Below, in pieces: positions 55,548 through 64,000 of a stretch of DNA of 64,000 bases. Location of the stretch: positions 60,997,080-61,061,079 of the forward strand of contig CM023538.1 of NCBI GenBank assembly GCA_013350335.1. The letters are read 5' to 3'. Position 1 is the first letter of the stretch, and every line of letters starts with the position of its first letter. This stretch comes from Chimonanthus salicifolius. Lineage: Eukaryota; Streptophyta; Magnoliopsida; Laurales; Calycanthaceae. Below the pieces are notes generated by a model. That model made no database searches and was not told the DNA's origin. It was given only the letters and a program-made list of their open reading frames with translations. A program made the position numbers and the translations under genes.

Positions 55548-58430
55548 GACCATTAACAGAGTTTTTTTTTTAAGACATCCGCACGACAGTTCATGGACCT
55601 GGATTCAAGCCTATTTGTATGGTAAGGGCTTTGGTATACAGCTGATTCATATTGTGGTTTAAGGCCTCATTTGTGAGCTGTTGGTTCGAACCGAGACCCA
55701 ATTTGTGAGGTTGGGCCTGGATGTGGACCTGATTTGTAAGGTGCTAACCCATATGCGCCTTCTAGGTGAACCTACACCCTATCTTAACATTTCATGAGCC
55801 CAACAAATTGATAAATTATTAATGCTTTCTAGTTTATTTGTTAAGTTATACTAAATATAGTTAAATAGAAGTATATCGTTTCCATTATTCATGAGAAATA
55901 TCTTTAAGTTAAATAAAAATGTGGCGATTTAGTTGCATGCAAACATTGACACCTAAATGTTTGGGCCAAATCAAATTCGGACCAAATCAAATAAACCTTC
56001 ATAAAACAGGTGATGTGATTTATTTAGATAACAAAAGGAACAACTATGCAAAAGTATTTTTTACATGAGCAGTTTTTATGGGCTGCAACAAGGGCTGTCC
56101 GGGCCAGGTTTTTGGTCTGCCCAGCCGGACTCAAATTGTTATTTAAGGACCCGAGCCCAAATCTCGGCCGAGTTAACCCAAACTAGTCAAACACGAGCCT
56201 GACCTAGAATTTGTACATGTAGGACCAAAGCCGGATTTCAAGTCCAAAATGTATATGTGCGCTTATATGGGCTCAGGTTTCTTAAGGTCTAAAAGAAAAT
56301 TTGTATATTATTCTATAAAATAAAAACTATAGATTACAAATAAATGTTGCTCGGGCTTTTATTTATGAGGCCAAGGCTCGACCCAAATTCTAATTAGGGT
56401 AATATCGTGGGTCCAAAAATTAGCCCGACCCAAGCCTAGTTCAAACCAAAGCCCCTTTTCTGGGTTTTTTCATGTGGGGTCGGTTTGGGCCAGGCCAAGT
56501 TGCACCTCTATTCTTTAACTGACTTAGAGAATTTTCATTCAATAAAAAATTCAGCTCTCTGAAATATTAGCAATCATAAGATGTTAGGTACCCATATGCC
56601 ATGATTTTTACTTTAAATCAAATGACTAAGAATACGACAAAGTTTTTTTATTTTCTTTTACCAATAATAAAGTTTTTTTTTAATTCGCCAATCTACAATT
56701 CTCCTTTTTTTAAGGACAAAAAAAACCCATCAATGTTTCTTGGTAAGAGTAAGAAACAATCTGATGCGGATATCAAAAGCCCATTAGATGAAATGGGGGC
56801 CGATGTAACTTTAATTGATAAGATTTCAACCCGAATTGACCAAAGAATTGATGGAGAGAAGAGGGGCCCTCAAAACACAATCTAGCGGACCCACTTGTAC
56901 CAGATATAAAGCCCATTGGAATCAGTTTTGGGCTGGGCCCATTTGAGAGACATTTTCAACCTTAAAGCCCATGAAATAAGGTCAAATTGTTGTCAATACA
57001 GTGGGCCATGAAATTCCATGTCAACTGCTGAGTCACTACCATGTGGACCCCAGATGAAATCTAGTGAGAATCGTCAAGTTGGGACTCAGGCCCTAGTGGA
57101 CCTGGGTTTTATGGAGCTTTACATGACATATTCCAGATTTAATGGCTACAGTTGGGCCTGGCTTAGGTTGGAAAGTATCTTTGCAAGATTTTCAGCAGAA
57201 GAAGAAGAAGTGAACAAAAGGACCCAAATCTGGGTGAATTGAGCCTGATTTTCAGTGGATTACTTCTCAAGAAAGAAGGATTTATAGATTTTTTTTGTAA
57301 AAAATAAATCCCAGAAGCACTTCTCCATATGTCTGGTTTCAACCCAGTAATCCAGGAGAGGAAGAGATTTATAATTAATCCAAAATCAAAATATTATTCT
57401 GTTTATTTATTTTCCTTGTTCTGTGCTAATTAAAGTCTATATAGTTAAATTTCTTTGAAGCTTTTAGCTTTGTTTAGAGTCTCCTTTAGAGAGGTGAGTT
57501 CTAGTTTGGTTCTTAATTTTAATTTGTCTTTGTATTTTAATTAAATTTCATTTGAGTGTTTGTTTTGTTTTTTGCATGGTGAACTGAATGCTCATCTTAC
57601 ATTTTCCCACTTGGTTAATTGTATTCTCTTCCACAACTAATTTGGGTTAAGATGGTTCAATGAATGTCAAATCGAATCCTGATTTAATTTCCATCTATAT
57701 ACATGATTTGTTTAAATTGCATGTAATTGTGGATTTTAATTATTTGTGTAAATCATTGCATTCAGAATAATAATTTCAGATTTAACATCTAATATGTTCG
57801 GTGAATTTTGACTCAGTTAAAATTATCTTATTGAAGTTATTGTCATCTTTCTTTTCTTTAGAGTAATTGAAAGGATTGGGAGTTGATTTTCTTAGTATTT
57901 CTATCACTGAAATCCATGATCTGTCCTAAAATCTCGAATCTAAATAGGCGTTAAAAGCGATCTTAACCGCTATCACAGATTGTTGTTTACTGTTTTAGTG
58001 GTAAAGTAGAATATAGAACTCTTTCAACCCCTTCTAGAAAAATTGTTTGGTCATGACGTCTACAATAAGACTTTGGGGTCACTAATTCTAGGCCTACACC
58101 TATTTTCGATGACAACAATAATGCTACATATTTGTCATTTTGTTCATAAAAAATATTCGTGTGGCACTATTACTTTGCCCTTTGGTGGATTTTTAAATGT
58201 CAGTTTACTGATCTTTCGACATCATTTTTTTGTCTCCAAACTCTAGTCGATTCCATCGTCTTCCTACAGAGTTAGAGATGAATGTTAGAAACTTAGAATT
58301 AGGGTTAATTGTAAATTAGCAGTAAATACGAGAGATTTAGAGTCATCCTCTTTTAATTAGAAGGAATTTAGTTATGCAATTGGGGAGATAATTTTAGCAA
58401 TCATCTTTGTAATTGAGAGCAGGGTTACAA
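55548..58430. other. Intergenic; TIR element and AT-rich DNA
   Basis: Apart from the element at 56079-56510, positions 56930-57250 are GC-richer with a 74-codon open frame (57018-57242) of no known domain. 57300-58430 has the look of untranslated retroelement or intron sequence without recognisable protein. Confidence 0.35.
56079..56510. mobile_element. GACCCGAC-type TIR element
   Basis: The left end TGGGCTGCAACAAGGGCTG and right end GCCAAGTTGCACCTCTA are inverted relatives of each other and of the termini at 17974-18306. The interior is rich in GGCCCGA/CGGGCTT words. No protein is encoded. Confidence 0.5.
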
Positions 58431-58436
58431 ATATCA

Positions 58437-58560
58437 GTCGATACATATATTGGCCGATATATATTGTTATCGGCTGATATTCACAATATCGGCTGAAATA
58501 TCAGCCGTATTATATCGGCCGATATCGGCTGGAGAGAGAAAAATATCGGCCGATAACGAT
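58437..58560. repeat. Cluster of ATCGGCCGAT-type palindromes
   Basis: Within ~125 bases the words TATCGGCCGATA, TATCGGCTGATA and variants occur about seven times in both orientations. The block abuts a large fold-back repeat at 58603-58890. Confidence 0.8.
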
Positions 58561-58602
58561 ATATCGTAATTTTAAAGTTTTAAAGGGAATATTATTATTT
58601 AA

Positions 58603-58890
58603 AAAATTATTTTTTAAGTACTGTGTATTTTCAAAATGAGTCAAATTAAATATCCAGACTAATTACGATAATCTGATAAAAATACTTTAAAATTATAAGG
58701 TCTTTTAAAACTCCCAAATATATTTTCAAAACAGCAGAGGGATACCCTTATTTGTAAAATACTGTGTTTTAAGTATTTGTTAATGTCAAAAGACCTTGAA
58801 GTCTTAAAATATTTTTATCAGATTATCGTAATTAGTCTAGATATTTAATTTAAAAAATTTTGAAAATATATAGTATTTAAAAAATAACTT
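58603..58890. repeat. Long inverted repeat (fold-back element)
   Basis: Left arm 58603-58705 and right arm 58787-58890 are near-perfect reverse complements (for example CTAATTACGATAATCTGATA on the left, its complement on the right), separated by ~80 bases. A fold-back MITE or the stem of a larger element that includes the adjacent CGGCCG cluster is likely. Confidence 0.75.
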
Positions 58891-59749
58891 TAAAATGTTA
58901 AAAGATATTTTAGTCCAAAATTTTGAAATCTGGCGTCTCATAATTAAAAAACCCAGGTGTGCGGTATATATTTTTATGTTATAGCTGTAGTGGGTGCATG
59001 TACAGGTCATCGGTACACCGAACTCCAACAATAACAGGTTTTACCGTTTTGCCCACGCAAACCAGAACTCTAATGCGCCTTCCCACTATAAAGGAGTGAG
59101 GATACAAAGGTCACGTGATGTGAGTTTCAGAAGACAAATTTATTGAAAAAATTGATACTTAAGTTTAAAATGACACTAAAGTTAAACTACTAAACTACAT
59201 CTTTCATATCTTCTAAATTTCCATCAATAGATAAGGATCACAAATAATTTAAAAAATAAAATTATACTAGATTTTTGTAATAATATAAATATCCAAGATA
59301 TTTACTAAATATCTTCTTTTTTCAATAAGTTAAATTATTTTTTCTAAATAGAGACTACAGAGTTTCCGTACAGGAGATGGATTTCTTGTCGGTTGGAGAG
59401 ATCTGAGGTCGATTTCTGATTATTTATTATCTAATTGATAAAAGTTTAAAAATTAAGTTATTTAAAATAATAAAATGCAACAACAAGTAAAATTAAGTTC
59501 TAAATATAAGTAGGTTATACCTACCTATTTAAAATATATATATTCAAATTAAAAAAATTAATTTATATCGCATTAAAGTTATACTTTGTATAACATAACT
59601 CATCTAAATTACTCAAATGGTTTATACACTCACGCATACCTTATTTTCTACATGTTTATTTGATGATTTTTTTATTCCTAACTCTTTATAGTAATTAATT
59701 TTTAATGTTGAGACTTACTTTTATGAATAGCTCTTTATTTGAAACATGC

Positions 59750-59799
<50 letters not shown>

Positions 59800-60240
59800 T
59801 GTATTCTGATCCGATTAAAAGTTGACATAAATTTATTGATCTACATATTTAAACTCTTAACTGAAATTTATATATTTTTTAAATGTTAATCGAAATCTTT
59901 ATTTATCTATTGAATTTTTAAAAATATGACTACTAAATGTCACCTTCGTCGAATTAAACAAAATATGTTTCAGAGTCTATGAATTTAAAATTTTAAAATA
60001 AATTAAATTAATTAGACTTTATAAAACTCATAAATATAATTTAATTAATTTACTAGAGATACTTTTTAATAGTTGACATGATCATGGAGGATGGCCCATT
60101 TAGTGAGCACATGACCATTAAGAAAATCGCCGCCTTCACACTAGGTCAAGCCGTGATCATATAAGAGCGTGTTGCTCCTTTTGTCTGCTGGCCGGTGGCC
60201 AGTTCACTGAGAGTGTTAATCCTTAACGTTGGATAAAAGA
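58891..60240. other. Intergenic, AT-rich; (TA)n at ~59752-59800
   Basis: A TA microsatellite of about 20 units lies at 59752-59790 and continues imperfectly. No gene was recognised. Confidence 0.4.
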
Positions 60241-60244
60241 TCCG

Positions 60245-60560
60245 TACACGCTTTTTTCAGATTTTTCACTTTCTCCTCATTTATTTATACAAATTTTTTT
60301 AAAAATTAGACATTTAGAAATCAGTGCACTGAGTGGATCACTTTCTAATGAATCGATGCACCAATTTACACTCTTTCACATCTCAAGAAATCGGTGCACT
60401 GCATCTCTCTCTTCAAATTTCCATTTCTAGTAATCCAATCGGTGCACCGATCGATTCACTAGAAAGTGAACCGATTTCTGAATATTTGATATTTTTTTTA
60501 ATTTTTTCATATAGATGGATGAGAGTAAAATGGAAATAAAAGAGTTTTCCCATATCAGAA
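60245..60560. repeat. Fold-back repeat with ATCGGTGCAC motifs
   Basis: The arm 60316-60362 (AGAAATCAGTGCACTGAG..) pairs imperfectly with 60441-60479 (GGTGCACCGATCGATTC..), and weaker complementarity extends outward to about 60245 and 60560. Several copies of (A)TCGGTGCAC lie inside. No protein is encoded. Confidence 0.55.
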
Positions 60561-62573
60561 TGGTCAACTTTTATTTTTTAGTATGAAGAGGAAATCTCCT
60601 TAAAACTCTTGATGTTAGGTTAGTTTTTCTAAAACTCCCACTTTGAATGACGTCTCGCACTCACGTAGAATTGGACATGGGTGATTGTAGCAAAATGAGC
60701 CAACAAACTTGTGGTTATGGATATTATAATTATAGTGGTACACAACAGATGTTGGTCAAATGCAAATTAAGGTGGTAAAATAGAGGTGAAACTTGAGTTG
60801 GATTAAAATTTGACCTGTATGACTCAATTTGAGAAATCAGTGAGTTTGGGTTATGTATCTGCATATTTCAAGTCGGGTCAAGTTGAAAAAAATCCATATG
60901 AAATTCAGGTCAGATTTGATTCAGAAATTTAAAATTAATTTTATTTGACCATACGTAATCCAATCTGACATGAATACACCAAATTATAAAAGAACACTCG
61001 AGTTGAATTGAGTCAGAAATTCAAATTAAATAATTTAAATCAGATCAAATTAAATTAAATTAAATTAAATAAATTTTAACATAAATTAAATTAGACACCT
61101 TCCTTGTAAAGTTTCATCAGCAGTCGCATACAACTCTTTACAGCTAAATTAGCCTGTAAAAGCTAGTGCACAGGGAAAAATATCATCTCTCTCCATTCTC
61201 TAGGCATTGCAAATTCAGACTGACTCAGCAAATCACTAGCGTCATAGTCGTCATTCGTATCCAAATGCTTACGATAGAGCAAATTTTTATTTTTTATTTT
61301 AATTTCATTATTTTTATTATAAAATAAAAATATTTTATAAGTATTATCACCAAAGTGGAACTTGAGGTAATTTAAAAAAAAAATTGACCAACACTAACCT
61401 AATCAACTGAGTCATTGAGTCACGTAACAAATTCATGAGTTCTTCAAAATACCAAATATATGATTTGGACGGTTGAAGTTGCTTCACCTTCCTCAAAGAC
61501 GTGGCCATTGCAACGTATTAAGTACGTCACACTTTTCGTCACTGGTGACGCAAGCCTTTCTGTCGTATATTTATAAATGTTTTCCAATTTTGGGCAAACA
61601 AAGGACGATGAAGCCAGTGCATTTCTCGAAGGTCATTCTTTTTTGTCAAAATTACTAAATTGCCATTATTAAACATGATTAACTCCCGTGTCTAAGAAGT
61701 GGAGAGGTGTAATTCGAATTTTACAGATTAAAAGGTAGAGATACAACCTTTCAACATTTTAATTGAAAGTTTTTCATACATAAAATTTAAAAAAATATTA
61801 TTAAAAAACAATTTTCAATCAATTGCAAATTAAATTGCAGGTGTAAAGGTTAAAAAGGTTTAATCACTAACTGTGATTAATAAAACACTTTATAATAGTT
61901 TTCTTATTTGAAAAATGTGATAGTCACTTTACATTTAAATATTTATATTGTAATTAATATATTTTTAGAATAAACATAAGAAATAAACCACAAATAAGAT
62001 GTAATCATTATTATCATCATTTAACTCATTTATTCAATTAAACTAGAATTTATCTTTACACCAATTTGATAAATTATTCTATATATTGATTGTCTATTCG
62101 ACATTCAAAAGACTTGAACTCATCCTTACCGATTATACTAAATACTTTTAAAATAAAATATAGACATGCTCAGCTAGTTTTAAAAAATAAAAAATTTAAA
62201 AAGAAAAAATTTAAGAGAAAAGAAGTTACTGTTTTGCTCAAGCAAACCACAGCGGAGACTTGGCCTTGCTGGCACTCAGGAGTCAGGACTTTCCTACACA
62301 TAATTAAGAGAGTTAAAAATTAAATTGATTTTATCAATATTAATTACACTTTTCAAGTTTTCAAAATTTTAATTAAAAAGACAAGATATAGGTTAGAAAT
62401 AATCTACAGTGGTCTCACGTTAAGATTTTTAGAATTATGATTTAAAGTAACGTATTAAAGTAAATTTTTATGGTTCAATGTTGACTACCGACTTTTTCAA
62501 TAAATTCATTTAATAATAATAATAATTTTTAATTTTTAATTTATTTTTAAAGTCAGTATAGAATCTTCCAGAA
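60561..62573. other. Intergenic upstream of UGT copy D; no gene seen
   Basis: About 60782-61080 begins AGAGGTGAAACTTGAGTTGG and is of the GACCCGAC repeat type. About 61470-61680 has a TATATTTATAAATG element and a short frame without domain. The remainder is AT-rich. Confidence 0.35.
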
Positions 62574-62717
62574 ATGAGGACTTACGTGGCCGTTATTTTA
62601 GACGACGAAAGAGCCACATACTATTACATCACCATTTGGACAGAGCCGAAGCAGAGGTTTAAGAAGACGACGAAGAAGAGGAGGAGGAGGAGGAGGAGGA
62701 GGAAGGAGAAGAGAAAG

Positions 62718-63499
62718 ATGGCCTCTAATGCAGAAACTTCTATTCCTTCTCCGGCCATTGCCACCATTTTAGATGTTTCTGAATCTAATGGTGATAGTCT
62801 TGCTGCTTCTACTCATATAGTCCTATTTCCATTCATGTCCAAAGGCCATACTATCCCTATCATCAACCTGGCTCACCTCCTCTTCAAGAGAGGTGTAACG
62901 CTAACCATCTTCACCACAGGTGCAAATTTTCCATTTATTCGCAGCTCAATCTCCGCCGCAATAGCCAACGTCGTCGACCTACCTTTCCCGGAAAACATCT
63001 CTGAACTCCCTTTTGGAGTTGAAAGCACGGACAAGCTCCCTTCCATGTCTCTTTTCGTCCCTTTCGTCAAAGCCACCAAACTACTCCAACCCCACTTCGA
63101 GAAAGCTCTCCAATTTCTCCGGCCAGCCGTCAGCGGCATCATCTACGACGGCTTTCTCCCTTGGGTCCAGCTCACCGCTTCCAAAATCGGCGTCCCTGGG
63201 TTTTACTTCCACGGCATGAATGCCTACACTGAGACCTTGAGTGCTCTCGTCTTCCAACACCGTCCCCACAAGAACGTTGTATCCGACGACGAGATCTTTC
63301 AAGTGGAGGCCTTTCCTAGGATCAATCTCTGCAAGAGAGACCTGGATTATCCATTCAACGATCCTGACCCCAAAGGCCCATTGGTAGATTTCATCTTGGA
63401 GACGGTAAAAAATCAGTCAGCCAGCCAAGGGATGATTCTCAACAGTTTCTACGAGATGGAACCGGTTTTCATCGACTTCTGGAGTAGATTTTCCGATAG
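62718..63499 (+). CDS. UGT90A-like copy D, N-terminal half only (partial)
   Basis: Start chosen at ATG 62718 (MASNAETS), after a purine-rich GGA-repeat leader; an in-frame ATG at 62574 would add a 48-residue basic extension unlike the family. The frame holds the acceptor domain: HIVLFPFMSKGHTIPIINL with catalytic His44, GVESTDKLPSMSLFVPF, aspartate 144 (IIYDGFLPW) and SQGMILNSFYEMEPVFIDFW. It ends two codons after SRFSDR at a stop (63504-63506), just where other copies continue SWYVGPLC. The break is ATAG|GTATTA, so a splice donor at 63500 is possible, with the PSPG-bearing exon beyond the window. Otherwise the copy is truncated. The catalytic pair is intact and no frameshift is present. It lies opposite in strand to copies A-C and is more diverged from them (closer in wording to Arabidopsis UGT90A1). 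Confidence 0.75.
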
Positions 63500-63506
63500 G
63501 TATTAA

Positions 63507-64000
63507 GATATATTTAGTTGTAAAAGATAGATTTACATATTTTCATTATTTGTTTTTTAATGTAGAATAAGTATTCATTTGAAGAGTGTAGAAACTCCCA
63601 AAATTATGCCACAAATATCAGGACAGAGTCCCGAAGAAAGCAGTAGAAGCCGAACCAAATAGGAAAAGGCCAAACAAGCAAGATCCACAGTTCTAATCAG
63701 ACAAAACCTGCGAACTGCTAAAACCAGGAAGAATTCAGAGATCTCCCTCTACAGAAATTCAATATCTTCTTCTAGGGAGAGTTAGGGGAAGATATTTTCA
63801 TTATTATTGCCTACTAAATATTGTATTTTCTCATTTTATTTTTTTTCTTTATTTACTTTTATTATTTATATTTCATTATCTCTATAAATAAGTCATTATT
63901 ATTGCCTCCTAAATATTGTATTTTCACATTTAGTAATTTTCTTTTTGATTTTCTTATTTGTATTTCATTCTCTCTATAAATAAGATTAAAGAGTCTCCCC
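63507..64000. other. Intron or 3' flank of copy D; tandem repeat with TATA words
   Basis: From about 63798 two ~95-bp units follow each other (TTATTATTGCCTACTAAATATTG .. CTCTATAAATAAG; second unit to about 63985). Each ends in a TATA-box-like CTCTATAAATAAG, a composition seen in LTR promoters. An LTR inserted behind copy D is a reasonable guess, but its borders are not visible. Confidence 0.5.

Noticed and set aside
62574..62717. Basic 48-residue N-terminal extension of UGT copy D
   Set aside because: It is encoded by a GGA/GAA repeat and TA-rich text, has no counterpart in the other copies, and the internal ATG at 62718 has family-like sequence after it.

Overview
The window is nuclear DNA of a flowering plant, most likely a non-grass (dicot or magnoliid). 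The support is AT-rich intergenic DNA, GT-AG introns, typical plant families (XTH, PUB-ARM, DSS1, UGT90A-type glycosyltransferases), a plant L1-clade LINE with a terminal RNase H domain, tRNA-derived SINEs, TRIM elements and MITEs. I saw no rRNA gene, CRISPR array or bacterial-style operon. I noticed no tRNA gene, but I did not scan systematically.

Layout: 1-8 kb is AT-rich intergenic DNA with a 5'-truncated LINE copy, a pogo/Emigrant-like TIR element, SINEs and one short intact gene of unknown function (3078-3560, +). A four-exon xyloglucan endotransglucosylase/hydrolase gene lies at 8067-10361 (-), and its introns hold three SINE insertions. From 10.4 to 21.4 kb there is only repeat-rich DNA: a TRIM, a TIR element, several SINEs and tandem duplications. 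At 21522-23563 (+) lies a PUB18/PUB19-like U-box/ARM E3 ligase gene, split over three reading frames by two +1 shifts. At 26592-27272 there is a structurally complete TRIM with a 5-bp target duplication.

A complete-looking LINE occupies 27735-35223 (-). Both ORFs are open (779 and 1617 codons) and the element is bounded by a 17-bp perfect target site duplication. Its ORF2 carries an unexpected in-frame segment of about 240 residues between the endonuclease and the reverse transcriptase. The LINE landed in one unit of a tandemly duplicated region just upstream of a DSS1/SEM1 proteasome-lid gene (35814-40436, +), which has a 4.4-kb intron.

From 41.5 kb to the right edge lies a UGT90A-like cluster. 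Two minus-strand copies are broken (41491-42872 and 44083-45490), one minus-strand copy is intact (49961-51370), and a plus-strand partial copy (62718-63499) stops where an intron or truncation begins. The spaces between hold SINEs, two TRIM families, a solo LTR with perfect target duplication, GACCCGAC-rich TIR elements and fold-back repeats.

The functional genes are unrelated housekeeping or stress and cell-wall genes, so I infer no shared pathway beyond the UGT tandem family. The most noteworthy material is the young LINE with its ORF2 insertion, the set of small non-autonomous retroelements with readable LTR, PBS, PPT and TSD structure, and the decay of the UGT and PUB genes.
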